64,000 bases of DNA, from contig NZ_AORL01000016.1 in assembly GCF_000383095.1 (NCBI RefSeq), forward strand, positions 1-64,000. Direction: 5' to 3'. This DNA comes from Sphingomonas sp. PR090111-T3T-6A (lineage in GTDB: Bacteria > Pseudomonadota > Alphaproteobacteria > Sphingomonadales > Sphingomonadaceae). The notes under the pieces are model-generated. The model searched no databases. It was not told the DNA's origin and saw only the letters and a list, made by a program, of their open reading frames with translations. Both the position numbers and the translations under genes were made by a program. Shown piece after piece: positions 18,670-28,500 of this stretch (its first letter is position 1; every line of letters starts with the position of its first letter).

Positions 18670-19470
18670 GTGAGTGCACCCTTCCGTTTCCCGCGATTCT
18701 TCGTGACGACGCCGAGCCCGTGCCCCTATCTGCCGGGCCGGACCGAGCGGAAGGTGTTCACCGAGCTTTCCGGTCCGCACGCGAGCGAGCTGAACGACGC
18801 GCTGGGCCGGATCGGCTTCCGGCGCTCGCAGTCGGTCGCCTATCGCCCGAGCTGCCAGGGCTGCTCGGCCTGCGTCTCGATCCGCGTCGTGGCGGACGAT
18901 TTCGCGCCCAACGCCACCCAGCGCCGGCTGATGCGCCGCCATGCGGACCTCGTCGTCACCGCCTGCAAGCCGTGGACGACGGAAGAGCAGTTCGATCTGC
19001 TGCGCCGCTATCTGGGCGCGCGCCACCCCGGCGGCGGCATGGCGGACATGGATGAGTTCGACTTCGCCGACATGGTGGAGCAGACGCCGGTCAAGAGCTT
19101 CGTCATCGAATATCGCGAGCCCAGCGGCGAGGATGGCCGCCCCGGCCGGCTGATCGGCGCCTGCCTGACCGACCAGCAGGGCGACGGGCTGTCGATGATC
19201 TACAGCTTCTTCGAGCCCGATCATGCCGAGCGCCATGGCCTCGGCACCTACATCATCCTCGACCATATCCGCCGCGCGGCGGCGGCGAAGCTGCCTTATG
19301 TCTATCTGGGCTATTGGGTCGATGGCTCGGCGCGGATGCAGTACAAGACGCGCTTCCGCCCCGTGGAGCGGCTCACCGCCGCCGGCTGGCAGCGCTTCGA
19401 CCCGCCGGAGCCGAGCCCCGTGCCGGCCGGCCGCGAGCCGCTGCCGTCGAAGGAAGTGCCGATCGGCTGA
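18670..19470 (+). CDS. bpt: Aspartate/glutamate leucyltransferase (Bpt)
   Basis: Transfers leucine from Leu-tRNA to proteins with N-terminal Asp or Glu, marking them for ClpS/ClpAP degradation (N-degron pathway). The GTG at 18670 is preferred: the family begins with [23 protein letters not shown], and a longer frame to 18592 would add unrelated residues. Conserved cysteines are in [15 protein letters not shown] (about residues 60-70). The C-terminal acetyltransferase-like fold includes [15 protein letters not shown]. 266 residues. Confidence 0.92.
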   Translation: MSAPFRFPRFFVTTPSPCPYLPGRTERKVFTELSGPHASELNDALGRIGFRRSQSVAYRPSCQGCSACVSIRVVADDFAPNATQRRLMRRHADLVVTACKPWTTEEQFDLLRRYLGARHPGGGMADMDEFDFADMVEQTPVKSFVIEYREPSGEDGRPGRLIGACLTDQQGDGLSMIYSFFEPDHAERHGLGTYIILDHIRRAAAAKLPYVYLGYWVDGSARMQYKTRFRPVERLTAAGWQRFDPPEPSPVPAGREPLPSKEVPIG

Positions 19471-19482
19471 TCCGATTGGATA

Positions 19483-19502
19483 AGGCCGGGATGTCCCGGC
19501 CT
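19483..19502. terminator. Bidirectional hairpin between bpt and ubiB
   Basis: GGCCGGG, ATGT, CCCGGCC, with AAGG/CCTA flanks, lies between the two convergent stops. It is a strong short stem without a clear T run. Confidence 0.5.
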
Positions 19503-21030
19503 ACATCCACCACATCGCGAACGCGCCGGCTGCCGCCGACAGGATCGCCACGGCGGCATAGCGCCAGCCGGAGCCCCCCGTCACGAGCGGCACGTCCGGC
19601 AGCGGCGGAGGCGGCGGGGCGGCTCCCGGCTTCGGGAAGGCGCGCTCGACGCGGTCCAGCAGGTCCGGCATCCGGCGGAGCAGGCGGCCGAAGTCGAGCA
19701 GGCGGTCGGCGATGGCGGCTTCCGGCCCCAGCTCGCCGCGCAGCCATTCGCGCACGAAGGGGGCGGCGACCTCCCACATGTTGATGTCGGGATCGAGGCT
19801 GGTCGCCACGCCCTCCACCATCACCATCGTTTTCTGGAGAAGCAGGAGGTGCGGCTGGGTCGGCATGTCGAAGTCGCGGGTGATCGCGAACAGGCCGTCG
19901 AGCATCTGCCCGATCGAGATGTCCTTGACCGGGAGGCCGCGGATCGGCTCGCCCACGGCCCGGAGCGCCGTCGCGAACTCGGCGAGGTTGTGGTGGGCGG
20001 GGACGTAGCCGGCCTCGAAATGGATCTCGGCGACGCGGGCATAGTTGCCGGTGATGAGGCCGTGGAGGATTTCCGCCAGCCACAGTCGCGCCTGACGGTT
20101 GATCCGGCCCATGATGCCGAAGTCGATGGCCGCCAGCCGCCCGTCTTCCAGCGCGAACAGATTGCCCTGATGGAGATCGGCGTGGAAGAAGCCCTCCGCG
20201 ATCGCCTGCCGCAGGAAGACGCGGACCAGCGTGCCGGCCAGCGCCTTGGGGTCATGCCCCGCCTCGATCAGGGCGGTGCGGTCGGAGAGCTTGATGCCGT
20301 CCAGCCATTCGAGCGTCAGCACCCGGCGCGCGGTGCGCTGCCAGTCGATCGTGGGGACGTGGAAGCCGGGTTCGGCCTCCATCGCGCGGCCCAGTTCGGA
20401 CGCGGAGGCAGCCTCGCGGCGCAGGTCCAGCTCGCGCGCCGTCCACTGCTTGAAGGTGGCGACGACGAGGCGGGGGCGCAGGCGCGCCAGCTCGCCGGCC
20501 ATCGCCTCGGCCTGCGCGGCGGCCCACTCATAGGTCTCGGTCGCGCGGGCGAACTCGTCCTCGACGCCGGGGCGCAGCACCTTGACCGCGACCTGCCGTC
20601 CGTCAGTCGTCACCGCGCGGTGGACCTGCGCGATGGAGGCGGCGCCGACCGGCACCTCCTCGATGCTCTGGAACAGCTCCGCGATCGGCCGGCCCAGCGA
20701 CTGCTCGATCGACGCCTTGATGAGCGGGAAGGGGACCGGCGGCAGCGCGTCCTGCAAGCGATAGAGATCGAGCGCCGCCGCCTCGCCGACCAGATCGGGC
20801 CGCGTGGCGAGCGCCTGCCCGAACTTGATCGCGGCCGGGCCGATCGCCTCCAGCGCGTCGGCATAGCGCGGCTGCTCGGGCACGCGCGCGCCGAAGCGGG
20901 CGATGCGGACGAGACGGCGCAGCGGCGTGGGCGTCAGCGGATCGCGCTCGATGCCGGTCAGCGCGCCATGGCGGGCGAGCGTGCGCCCCCAGCGGAAGAG
21001 GCGCCAGAGATGCGTGGCGGTGCCGGTCAT
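19501..21030 (-). CDS. ubiB: Ubiquinone biosynthesis kinase-like protein UbiB
   Basis: 509-residue ABC1/ADCK atypical kinase needed for coenzyme Q synthesis. The KxGQ motif is in AAIKFGQALATRPDLVG (about residue 70), the nucleotide-binding Lys is in VAVKVLRPGVE, the catalytic loop is FFHADLHQGNLF (about 290) and the metal-binding segment is AAIDFGIMGR. Two C-terminal hydrophobic stretches with a Pro-rich linker would anchor it to the inner membrane. It is followed upstream by ubiE on the same strand, 37 nt away. Confidence 0.95.
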   Translation of the reverse strand: MTGTATHLWRLFRWGRTLARHGALTGIERDPLTPTPLRRLVRIARFGARVPEQPRYADALEAIGPAAIKFGQALATRPDLVGEAAALDLYRLQDALPPVPFPLIKASIEQSLGRPIAELFQSIEEVPVGAASIAQVHRAVTTDGRQVAVKVLRPGVEDEFARATETYEWAAAQAEAMAGELARLRPRLVVATFKQWTARELDLRREAASASELGRAMEAEPGFHVPTIDWQRTARRVLTLEWLDGIKLSDRTALIEAGHDPKALAGTLVRVFLRQAIAEGFFHADLHQGNLFALEDGRLAAIDFGIMGRINRQARLWLAEILHGLITGNYARVAEIHFEAGYVPAHHNLAEFATALRAVGEPIRGLPVKDISIGQMLDGLFAITRDFDMPTQPHLLLLQKTMVMVEGVATSLDPDINMWEVAAPFVREWLRGELGPEAAIADRLLDFGRLLRRMPDLLDRVERAFPKPGAAPPPPPLPDVPLVTGGSGWRYAAVAILSAAAGAFAMWWM

Positions 21031-21067
21031 CGCGTCACGCGGCCGTCATGGAGGGCATGGCGCAAGA

Positions 21068-21802
21068 TCAGATCTTCCAGCCGCTGTGGATCGCGACGAG
21101 GCCGCCGAGGATCGGCTCGACCTTGGTGTTCACGAAGCCGGCCTCGCCGATCATGCGCTTGAAGGTCGGCATGTCGGGGAAGCGGCGGATCGATTCGATC
21201 AGATAGCGATAGCTGTCCTCGTCATGCGCGATCAGCTTGCCGACCTTGGGCACGATCTTGTGCGAATAGGCGTCATAGACTTCCTTGAAGCCCGGCCAGG
21301 TCGTGGTCGAGAACTCCAGGCAGTAGAAGCGCCCGCCGCGCTTCAGCACGCGATACGCCTCGCGGAGCGCCTTGGGGATGTCCGTCACGTTACGGATGCC
21401 AAACGCGATGGTGTAGGCGTCGAACTCCTTGTCACCGAAGGTTAGCGTCTCGGCGTTCTGCTCGCTCCAGATCAGGCCTTCGATGCCCTTCTTCTGCCCG
21501 CGCTCCATGCCGACCGCGAGCATGTGCGGATTGATGTCCGACACCGTCACATCGGCGCCGCGGCGCGCCATGCGGAAGGCGATGTCGCCGGTGCCGCCCG
21601 CCATGTCGAGGATGGCTTCACCCTGGCGCGGCTTCACCTGACCGACGAAATGATCCTTCCACAGGCGGTGGAGGCCGCCCGACATCGCATCGTTCATGAT
21701 GTCGTAGCGCTTGGCCACGCGCTGGAAGACGTCGCCGACCATGCGCGTCTTCTCTTCGGGGGCTACCTCCGTGTAGCCGAACGATACGGTGTCGCTGCTC
21801 AT
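21068..21802 (-). CDS. ubiE: Ubiquinone/menaquinone C-methyltransferase UbiE
   Basis: SAM-dependent C-methyltransferase of quinone synthesis, 244 residues. The ATG at 21802 begins MSSDTVSFGYTEV, matching the family N-terminus; the frame is open further upstream but that overlaps mutM. SAM motif I is DMAGGTGDIAF (about residue 66), with YDIMNDAMSGGLHRLWK before it and GGRFYCLEFS after. It is divergent from mutM with a 63-nt gap and probably co-transcribed with ubiB. Confidence 0.95.
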   Translation of the reverse strand: MSSDTVSFGYTEVAPEEKTRMVGDVFQRVAKRYDIMNDAMSGGLHRLWKDHFVGQVKPRQGEAILDMAGGTGDIAFRMARRGADVTVSDINPHMLAVGMERGQKKGIEGLIWSEQNAETLTFGDKEFDAYTIAFGIRNVTDIPKALREAYRVLKRGGRFYCLEFSTTTWPGFKEVYDAYSHKIVPKVGKLIAHDEDSYRYLIESIRRFPDMPTFKRMIGEAGFVNTKVEPILGGLVAIHSGWKI

Positions 21803-21865
21803 GGGCTCGCGCTTAGCCCAAGCCTTGCCGCCCAAGCAATTCGATCCTAGCTCTCCTGTCACAAT

Positions 21866-22678
21866 ATGCCTGAGCTTCCCGAAGTCGAAACCACCGTGCG
21901 AGGCCTCGCGACCGTGCTGGACGGCCGCCGCCTCACCCTCGTCGAGCCGCGCCGTGCGGATTTGCGCCGGGCCTTTCCGCCCGATCTGCGCCAGCGCCTG
22001 ACCGGCGCGCGGGTCACGGGGCTGGGGCGGCGCGCCAAATATGGCCTGATCGATACGGACCGGGGTGACACGATGGTGTTCCATCTCGGGATGTCAGGAA
22101 AATGGCGGATCGACCCTGAGGCGCTGGGCACGCACGACCATCTCGTGCTGGAGACGGACGAGGCGCGGCGCCTGTCGCTCGCTGACCCGCGCCGGTTCGG
22201 CTCGGTCGATCTGGTGCCCACCGATGCTCTGGAGCAATGGCCCGCCTTCGCCGCGATGGGGCCGGAGCCGCTCGGCCCGGACTTCCACGCCGCCGCGTTG
22301 GCGCGGGCGCTGGAGGGCCGCGTGGCGCCGATCAAGGCAATGCTGCTCGATCAGCGGATCGTGGCGGGACTCGGCAATATCTATGTGTGCGAGGCGCTCC
22401 ATATGTCCGGCATCGCGCCCACGCGAGAGGCCGGGCGGATCACGAAGCCCCGACTGGAGCGTCTGGTCGACGCGATTCGGGAGGTGCTCGCCGCCGCGAT
22501 CGAGGCAGGGGGATCGACGCTGCGCGACTATGCCCGGCCGGACGGCGAGCTTGGCTATTTCTCGCACCAGTTCCGCGTCTACGGGCGGGAAGGGGAATCC
22601 TGCCCCTGCGGCGGGACGGTCGTCCGGCGGGTCGACAGCGGCCGCTCGACCTTCCATTGCCCCCGCTGTCAGCGCTAG
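21866..22678 (+). CDS. mutM: Formamidopyrimidine-DNA glycosylase (Fpg/MutM)
   Basis: Base-excision repair enzyme removing 8-oxoguanine and formamidopyrimidines, 270 residues. The N-terminal catalytic Pro-Glu is present (MPELPEVETTVRGL) and the Lys of HLGMSGKWRI is conserved. The C-terminal helix-two-turn-helix and zinc finger (SCPCGG ... FHCPRCQR) are present. It precedes rpsT by 126 nt in the same orientation. Confidence 0.95.
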   Translation: MPELPEVETTVRGLATVLDGRRLTLVEPRRADLRRAFPPDLRQRLTGARVTGLGRRAKYGLIDTDRGDTMVFHLGMSGKWRIDPEALGTHDHLVLETDEARRLSLADPRRFGSVDLVPTDALEQWPAFAAMGPEPLGPDFHAAALARALEGRVAPIKAMLLDQRIVAGLGNIYVCEALHMSGIAPTREAGRITKPRLERLVDAIREVLAAAIEAGGSTLRDYARPDGELGYFSHQFRVYGREGESCPCGGTVVRRVDSGRSTFHCPRCQR

Positions 22679-22711
22679 GAAGGGCTCAGGACGGGCATTT
22701 GCCCAAAGGCG

Positions 22712-22740
22712 TTGACGAAACGACGCTTCTTGCGTAGAGG
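22712..22740 (+). promoter_or_regulatory. Probable rpsT promoter
   Basis: TTGACG (22712-22717), 17-nt spacer, TAGAGG (22735-22740). The -35 is near consensus, the -10 weak, as is common for ribosomal-protein promoters in this group. The rpsT ATG is 65 nt downstream. Confidence 0.5.
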
Positions 22741-22804
22741 GCACGCCTTCCCGGCTCGGCTGTGCCCGCGCCGCCAATCCATTTGAGCAGGTTCGAGGAC
22801 ACAC

Positions 22805-23068
22805 ATGGCGAACACGCCGCAGGCCAAAAAGCGCATCCGTCGTAACGAGCGCCGTAACGAGATCAACGGCGCGCGCGTCAGCCGCATCCGCACCTTCATC
22901 AAGAAGGTCGAAGCGGCGATCGTCGCGGGCGACAAGGATGTGGCCGCGGCCGCGCTGAAGCTCGCCCAGCCCGAGATGCAGCGTGGCGTGTCCAAGGGCG
23001 TTCTCCACAAGAACACCGTCGCGCGGAAGTTTTCGCGCCTGACGAAGGCGGTCGCCGCGCTCGGCTGA
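22805..23068 (+). CDS. rpsT: 30S ribosomal protein S20
   Basis: 87-residue, strongly basic, helical protein ([20 protein letters not shown] at the N-terminus, [15 protein letters not shown] at the end) that binds 16S rRNA in the 30S body. Full length. It lies between mutM and dnaA, an arrangement seen often in alphaproteobacteria. Confidence 0.97.
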   Translation: MANTPQAKKRIRRNERRNEINGARVSRIRTFIKKVEAAIVAGDKDVAAAALKLAQPEMQRGVSKGVLHKNTVARKFSRLTKAVAALG

Positions 23069-23098
23069 TCGCTGTAATATTACACCTTCGTCTTTAAA

Positions 23099-23130
23099 GG
23101 CCCGTCGATCATCCGATCGGCGGGCTTTTT
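23099..23130 (+). terminator. Rho-independent terminator after rpsT
   Basis: A GC-rich stem (GCCCG.CGATC / GATCG.CGGGC) is followed by TTTTT, about 30 nt after the rpsT stop. Confidence 0.8.
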
Positions 23131-23489
23131 GCATGACGTTCATGTGACAAGCAGAAGTCGGCCTCAATGCACGATTCGCGAGGCATGCCTCTCGACGCGA
23201 AAATGTAACATATTGATTATGCGGCATTAACTACGCCGTTTCCCCGAAATGGGCGGGTTTGCGTGTCAAGGCGGTATATTTCACCCTCGTGACGTTTGTG
23301 GGCCTTGATTGGGAGGGCGCCGCCTCCCTAAAACGATCTTCCCGGCAGCGTCGAATCAGTTCGGTCGGCGTGAAGGGGGACAATTTTGTAATCGAGCCAT
23401 TCGAGGCCGGCGGGCGGGGGCGCCTCCGGTGACGGTATAGCTTTGTCTGCGGCGAACCGCTTGTACCAGCGGGGGACGGGGGAGGTTGC
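23131..23489. other. dnaA upstream region, no gene
   Basis: About 360 nt without a credible gene. It is AT-richer than its surroundings. It holds two GANTC methylation sites (23173-23177, 23353-23357), with a third in the dnaA start (23492-23496), and a short dyad (GGGAGG ... CCTCCC, 23311-23328). No DnaA-box cluster was seen, so it is a promoter/leader region rather than an evident origin. Confidence 0.5.
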
Positions 23490-24920
23490 GTGAATCAGGC
23501 TATCGGCACGATCGGGATGATGACTGGCCAGCACGACGATCCGATCGAGCTGGCCTGGGAATCGATCCGTGCCGGCCTGCGCCGCGATTGCGGAGCGCGC
23601 ACGTTCGACAACTGGCTGAAGCCGGCTCGCCTCGCGGGCTTCGATGACGAGGACGGCACCGTCCGCGTCGCGCTCCCGTCCGAGTTCATGGCGAACTGGG
23701 TCGACACCCATTATTCCGAGCGCCTGCTCCATGCCTGGCGCGCGCATCTGCCCCAGGTTCGCCGCGTGGTGGTGCTGGCCGGCAGCGAGGCGCCCAAGCC
23801 GGTGCTGTTCGCGATCGACCCGGCGGAGCCCGCCGAGGCGGCGATCGTCGAGGGTGCCCCGGCCGAGGCCGACGAGGCGGAAGCCGGCGGCATCGAGGGC
23901 ATCCAGCTCGAGGCGCGCTACACCTTCGACAGCTTCGTGATCGGCAAGCCCAACGAGGTGGCCTACAACGCCGCCCGCACGGTCGCCGAGGGCGGGGCGC
24001 TCACCTTCAATCCGCTGTTCCTCCACGGCAGCACCGGGCTGGGCAAGACCCACCTGATGCACGCCATGGGCCATGAATATCGCCGCCGGCATCCGCGATC
24101 GAAGATCGTCTACATGTCGGCTGAAAAGTTCATGTTCGAGTTCGTCAGTGCGTTGCGTGCCAAGAACACCCACGGGTTCAAGCAGCGTCTGCGTTCCGCC
24201 GACCTCCTGATGATCGACGACGTCCAGTTCATCGCGGGCAAGGATTCCACCCAGGAGGAATTCTTCCACACGATGAACGAGATCATCTCGGCCGGTAAAC
24301 GGCTGGTGATCACCGCCGACCGCAGCCCCCAGGACTTGGAAGGCATCGAGAGCCGTATTCTCTCGCGCCTCTCCTGGGGCCTTGTGGCGGACGTCAATCC
24401 GGCCGACTTCGAGTTGCGCCTCAACATCATCGCGCGCAAGCTGGAGACGATGCCGCACGTCAACGTGCCGCAGGAGGTGCAGCTCTTCCTCGCCAAGCGG
24501 ATCGCGTCCAACGTCCGCGAACTGGAAGGCGCGCTGAACCGCGTCGTGGCGTATGCGATGCTGTCGAACCGTCCCATCGACATCGCCTTCGTCGAGGAGA
24601 CGTTGACGGACGTGCTGCGCGCCCACCAGCGCCGCATCACGATCGACGAGATCCAGCGCAAGGTGTCGGACCATTACCGCATTCGCCAGTCGGAGATGAC
24701 ATCCGCGCGCCGCGCGCGCGAGGTCGCCCGTCCGCGCCAGATCGCGATGTATCTCGCCAAGCAGCTCACCCCGCGTTCGCTGCCCGAGATCGGCCGTCGC
24801 TTCGGCGGGCGCGATCACACCACGGTCATCCATGCCGTCCGCCAGATCGAGAAGCTCCGCAAGGCGGATGCCGAACTCGACGCCGACGTGCGCCTGCTGC
24901 TTCGCCAACTGGAGGCCTGA
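23490..24920 (+). CDS. dnaA: Chromosomal replication initiator DnaA
   Basis: 476-residue initiator with AAA+ domain. The GTG at 23490 has GGGGGAGG just upstream. Domain I is at the N-terminus ([20 protein letters not shown]), then an acidic, Ala-rich domain II (about 110-135). Walker A is [12 protein letters not shown] (about 178), Walker B is [13 protein letters not shown]. Domain IV carries the DnaA-box signature [37 protein letters not shown]. Confidence 0.97.
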   Translation: MNQAIGTIGMMTGQHDDPIELAWESIRAGLRRDCGARTFDNWLKPARLAGFDDEDGTVRVALPSEFMANWVDTHYSERLLHAWRAHLPQVRRVVVLAGSEAPKPVLFAIDPAEPAEAAIVEGAPAEADEAEAGGIEGIQLEARYTFDSFVIGKPNEVAYNAARTVAEGGALTFNPLFLHGSTGLGKTHLMHAMGHEYRRRHPRSKIVYMSAEKFMFEFVSALRAKNTHGFKQRLRSADLLMIDDVQFIAGKDSTQEEFFHTMNEIISAGKRLVITADRSPQDLEGIESRILSRLSWGLVADVNPADFELRLNIIARKLETMPHVNVPQEVQLFLAKRIASNVRELEGALNRVVAYAMLSNRPIDIAFVEETLTDVLRAHQRRITIDEIQRKVSDHYRIRQSEMTSARRAREVARPRQIAMYLAKQLTPRSLPEIGRRFGGRDHTTVIHAVRQIEKLRKADAELDADVRLLLRQLEA

Positions 24921-24962
24921 GCTAAGTTTCCCGGTGGGGGAGGGCAACCTCTCCCAGCTCTG

Positions 24963-24992
24963 AACCCTCTCCCTTCGGGGAGAGGGTTTTTT
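24963..24992 (+). terminator. Rho-independent terminator after dnaA
   Basis: AACCCTCTCCC, loop TTCG, GGGAGAGGG then TTTTTT. A textbook strong terminator. The preceding 30 nt (GGGGGAGGG, CCTCTCCC) form a second related hairpin, as in the repeat family at 54357. Confidence 0.9.
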
Positions 24993-25065
24993 GTTGGGCC
25001 GGTGGCCCGCGCATAAAGAAAAGGGCGCCGGAGGAGCCCTCCGACGCCCTTGTTCCGTCGCGAAC

Positions 25066-25728
25066 TCAGCCCTTCTGCTTGGGCTTGTTCGGGATCGTGA
25101 TGCGGATGTCCTGCCCCGAATTGCCGGGGAAGCCGGTGAACATCGCGTCGATCAGGTTGGGCACGATCTGCGTCAGGTCGTCCGTCGCCGAGTGGGCGCG
25201 GGCGCGACCCTCGAACAGGCGCTTGCCGTCGGCGCCCGTGATCGTCATGCCGAGGAAGCTCGAATAGATGGTGTAGCTCTCGACGTCCGGGCAGCTACCC
25301 CAGAAGGGATCGCCCCAGCCATAGCCCCAGCCGCGGCCACCCCAGCCCCAGCCGCCCCAACCACGGCCCCAGCCACCCCAGCCGCCATAACCGCCCCAGC
25401 CGCAGTTGAAGCTGGGGGTGGTGGTGACCTTCTGCTGGCCATGGTCGACGCCGTAACCGACCTGCACGATCAGATCGGCCGGCGAATCCGATACGGCCGG
25501 GCGATAGCCGAGCTGAGTCAGATGCGCCGCGACCTTGTCGGCATAGGTGGCGAATTCCAGCCCGCCGCGATTCCGTGCCTCGGTGGGCTCGACGCGGAAG
25601 GTCTGCCCCTGCGGCGCCGGCAGGCGCTGGAAGCGCGAGACGTTGGCAGTGAAGTTGCTCGCGCAGCCGCTCATGGTGAGCAGGGCAAGGGGAGCGGCGA
25701 AACCGAGCAGCGCGCGTTTGATGTTCAT
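25066..25728 (-). CDS. DUF4136-type lipoprotein with Gly/Trp-rich repeat
   Basis: 220 residues from ATG 25728, which has AGAGG 6 nt upstream. The lipobox is LTMSGC (Cys about residue 22). N- and C-terminal parts fit the DUF4136 outer-membrane lipoprotein family (TYADKVAAHLTQLGY; LTQIVPNLIDAMF). In the middle (about residues 109-142) is an unusual run of Gly and Trp, with a few Tyr and Arg. Function unknown. It lies between dnaA and trpS, on the opposite strand from dnaA. Confidence 0.83.
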   Translation of the reverse strand: MNIKRALLGFAAPLALLTMSGCASNFTANVSRFQRLPAPQGQTFRVEPTEARNRGGLEFATYADKVAAHLTQLGYRPAVSDSPADLIVQVGYGVDHGQQKVTTTPSFNCGWGGYGGWGGWGRGWGGWGWGGRGWGYGWGDPFWGSCPDVESYTIYSSFLGMTITGADGKRLFEGRARAHSATDDLTQIVPNLIDAMFTGFPGNSGQDIRITIPNKPKQKG

Positions 25729-25821
25729 GGTCGACCTCTTGGCGGAGAAAACCGCATTACCGGGGCGTGACGGCCACTCCTCCGCCAAGCGTGCTGAATA
25801 TGCGTTGAACGTATTGATCTG

Positions 25822-26844
25822 TCACCGGGTTTCGCGCGTGAGCCCAAGTGCCGAATAGGCTCCCGCGACGATCGGCTCGGCCGCCGCGCGCGCCTTGGCT
25901 GCGCCGTGGGCGAGGATGCGGTCCAGCTCCGCCGGATCTTTCTCCAGCTCGGCGAGACGTCCCGAAATGGGCCGAAGAGTCTCGACGAGCAGCTCGGCCA
26001 GCGCCGGCTTGAACGCGCCGAAGCCCTGGCCCGAGAAGCGCGCCAGCACGTCCGCCACCGACTCGTCGCTGAGCGCGGCGTAGATGCCAATGAGGTTCTT
26101 CGCCTCGGGGCGGGCGTCGAGATCGGCCGGGTCGGCGGGGATGGGTTCCGGGTCGGTCTTGGCCTTGCGAATCTTCGACGCGATCGTGTCGGCATCGTCG
26201 GTCAGGTTGATGCGGCTCATGTCCGACGGATCGGACTTGGACATCTTCGCACCGCCATCGCGCAGCGACATGATGCGCGCCGCGGTCGGCGGGATCATCG
26301 GCTCGGGCTGGATGAACAGCTCGGTCTCGAAATCGGTGTTGAACTTGATCGCGATGTCGCGCGCGAGCTCGAGATGCTGCTTCTGGTCGTCGCCGACCGG
26401 CACATGGGTCGCGCCGTAGATCAGCACGTCGGCGGCCATCAGCACCGGATAGGTGAACAGCCCGACCGAGACGCCCTCGCGATTCTTGCCGGCCTTGTCC
26501 TTGAACTGGGTCATGCGGTTCAGCCAGCCGATCCGCGCGGTGCCGGAGAGGATCCAGGCGAGCTCGGCATGGGCCGAAACGGCGGCCTGGTTGAACAGCA
26601 CGGACCTGGTCGGGTCGATCCCCGCCGCGATCAGCGCCGCCGCCATCGAGCGGACGTTGCGCGCCAGCTCCTTGGGGTCGTTGTGCACGGTGATGGCGTG
26701 GAGATCGGCGAGGAAGAAGAAGCACTCGCCGCCGTCGCGGGCCACTTCGTCCTGCATGCGGACCCAGTTGCGGATCGCACCCAGATAATTGCCGAGATGA
26801 AGGTTTCCGGTGGGCTGGATGCCCGAGACGACGCGTTTTGCCAT
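25822..26844 (-). CDS. trpS: Tryptophanyl-tRNA synthetase
   Basis: Class I aminoacyl-tRNA synthetase charging tRNA-Trp, 340 residues, typical of the family. The HIGH-type motif is GNLHLGN (about residue 13-19) and the KMSKS loop is AKMSKSDPS (about 200). It is downstream of murJ by 35 nt and probably in the same transcript as secB-murJ-trpS. Confidence 0.96.
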   Translation of the reverse strand: MAKRVVSGIQPTGNLHLGNYLGAIRNWVRMQDEVARDGGECFFFLADLHAITVHNDPKELARNVRSMAAALIAAGIDPTRSVLFNQAAVSAHAELAWILSGTARIGWLNRMTQFKDKAGKNREGVSVGLFTYPVLMAADVLIYGATHVPVGDDQKQHLELARDIAIKFNTDFETELFIQPEPMIPPTAARIMSLRDGGAKMSKSDPSDMSRINLTDDADTIASKIRKAKTDPEPIPADPADLDARPEAKNLIGIYAALSDESVADVLARFSGQGFGAFKPALAELLVETLRPISGRLAELEKDPAELDRILAHGAAKARAAAEPIVAGAYSALGLTRETR

Positions 26845-26879
26845 AGTGGCGACGCGTGTCGCCCGCGCAGACGCTCAGG

Positions 26880-28466
26880 TCAAGCGCGGCGGCGGCGGAG
26901 CAGCGCTTTCGTCTCGCGCCAGTCGAACGCGCCGAACAGGAAGGCGCAGCCGAAATAGCAGACTCCTGCCGGTACGATCAGCAGCAGCAGCGCCACGATC
27001 CGCGCGCCGAGCGAACCGCCCGCCCGCGCCGCGCACAGCGGGTCGAGCCACAGCAGCAACGCCGCCATCGCCAGCGCCGCCAGCGCGAGCCGGATGGCGC
27101 GGCGCTTGAGCTGCGCGTCGATCGAGAAATGCCCGCGCCGGTGCAGCACCCAGTAGAGCAGCCCGACATTGATCCACGCGCAGCTCGCGCCCGAAATGGC
27201 GAGGCCGACATAGGACAGGTTGGTGCCGAACACGAAGAAGAGGTTGAGCGCCATGTTGCACGCCATCTCGGTCATCGCGATGCGCACGGGCGTCCTGGTG
27301 TCGGCGCGGGCGTAGAAGCCGGGCGTGAACACCTTGATGAGGATGTAGGCAGGCAGGCCGCACGAGAAGGCGGTCAGCACCGCCGCCGACGCCTGCGTGT
27401 CGTGCGCGGTGAAGGCGCCGGTCTGGAACAGCGCGCGGATCAGCGTGGTCGAGCCGATCATCAGCCCGGCGGTCGCGGGGAGGGTGAGGAGCAGCGACAG
27501 TTCAATCGCGCGGTTCTGGGTGACGATCGCGGCTTTCTCGTCGCCCTGACCGATCTGGCGCGAGATGACGGGGAGGATCGCGGTGCCGACGCCGATGCCG
27601 ACCAGCGCGAGCGGCAACTGGTTCAGCCGGTCCGCATAATAGATGTAGGAGACGGCCCCCTGGCCGAGGAAGCCCGCCGCCAGCATGGTGATGACGAGCA
27701 GGTTGAACTGCACCGCCCCAGCGCCGATCGCGGCGGGCCAGATCACCGAGAGCAGCTTCTTCACCTCGGGGTTGAGGGTCGGGCGCTTCAACCTCAGCCT
27801 CACCCCCGCCGAGCGCGCGGCGAGGATCAGCCACAGCAACTGCGCGACGCCCGAGATGGTGACGGCCAGCGCCTGCGTGTGCGCGATGTCGATCGCGTTG
27901 TTGCCCCGGAAGAAGAGCAGCGCGACGATCATGCAGATGTTGAGCAGCACCGGCGCCGCCGCGTTCACCCAGAAGCGGTTGAGCGAGTTCATGATGCCGC
28001 CGAGCAGCGACACCAGCGAGATCAGCGCCAGATAGGGAAAGGTGAGCTGGGTCAGGTGGACGGCCAGATCGAACTTGGCCGGTCCGCCGCCTTCCTTGAA
28101 GCCGAAGGTGATGAGCCACACGATCGGCCGCGGGAAGGCCATGATGAGCGTGGTGAACACCGCCAGGAAGGGCAGCAGCACCGAGAGGACATTCTCGGCG
28201 AAGCGCAGGCCTTCGGGCAGGCCCTCGCGCCCTTCCGTCTCCGCCTGTCCGACCACGCGGTTGAACATCGGCACGAAGGCGGCGGAGAAGGCGCCCTCGG
28301 CGAAGAGGGCGCGGAACAGGTTGGGCAGGCGCCACGCGACCAGGAAGGCGTCGTTGGCGAAACCCGCGCCGACGAAATGCGCCATCAACTGGTCGCGGAC
28401 GAAGCCGAGGACACGGCTGGCGAGGGTCAATCCGCCGATCGTGGCGGTGTTCTTGACGAGACTCAT
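26880..28466 (-). CDS. murJ: Lipid II flippase MurJ
   Basis: Inner-membrane flippase moving lipid II to the periplasm, 528 residues with many hydrophobic helices (MOP superfamily). The family N-terminus is clear (ATIGGLTLASRVLGFVRDQL, then AFLVAWRLPNLFRALFAEGAFSAAFVPMF). The interior helix pattern and size match MurJ/MviN throughout. It lies 34 nt before secB on the same strand. Confidence 0.95.
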   Translation of the reverse strand: MSLVKNTATIGGLTLASRVLGFVRDQLMAHFVGAGFANDAFLVAWRLPNLFRALFAEGAFSAAFVPMFNRVVGQAETEGREGLPEGLRFAENVLSVLLPFLAVFTTLIMAFPRPIVWLITFGFKEGGGPAKFDLAVHLTQLTFPYLALISLVSLLGGIMNSLNRFWVNAAAPVLLNICMIVALLFFRGNNAIDIAHTQALAVTISGVAQLLWLILAARSAGVRLRLKRPTLNPEVKKLLSVIWPAAIGAGAVQFNLLVITMLAAGFLGQGAVSYIYYADRLNQLPLALVGIGVGTAILPVISRQIGQGDEKAAIVTQNRAIELSLLLTLPATAGLMIGSTTLIRALFQTGAFTAHDTQASAAVLTAFSCGLPAYILIKVFTPGFYARADTRTPVRIAMTEMACNMALNLFFVFGTNLSYVGLAISGASCAWINVGLLYWVLHRRGHFSIDAQLKRRAIRLALAALAMAALLLWLDPLCAARAGGSLGARIVALLLLIVPAGVCYFGCAFLFGAFDWRETKALLRRRRA

Positions 28467-28500
28467 CCGGTGCCGCGTCCCCGGCTTGCGATGTCGGTGA

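Noticed and set aside
23131-23489. Possible replication origin next to dnaA
   Set aside because: No cluster of DnaA boxes (TTATCCACA-like) and no AT-rich unwinding tract were seen. In alphaproteobacteria the origin is usually not beside dnaA.
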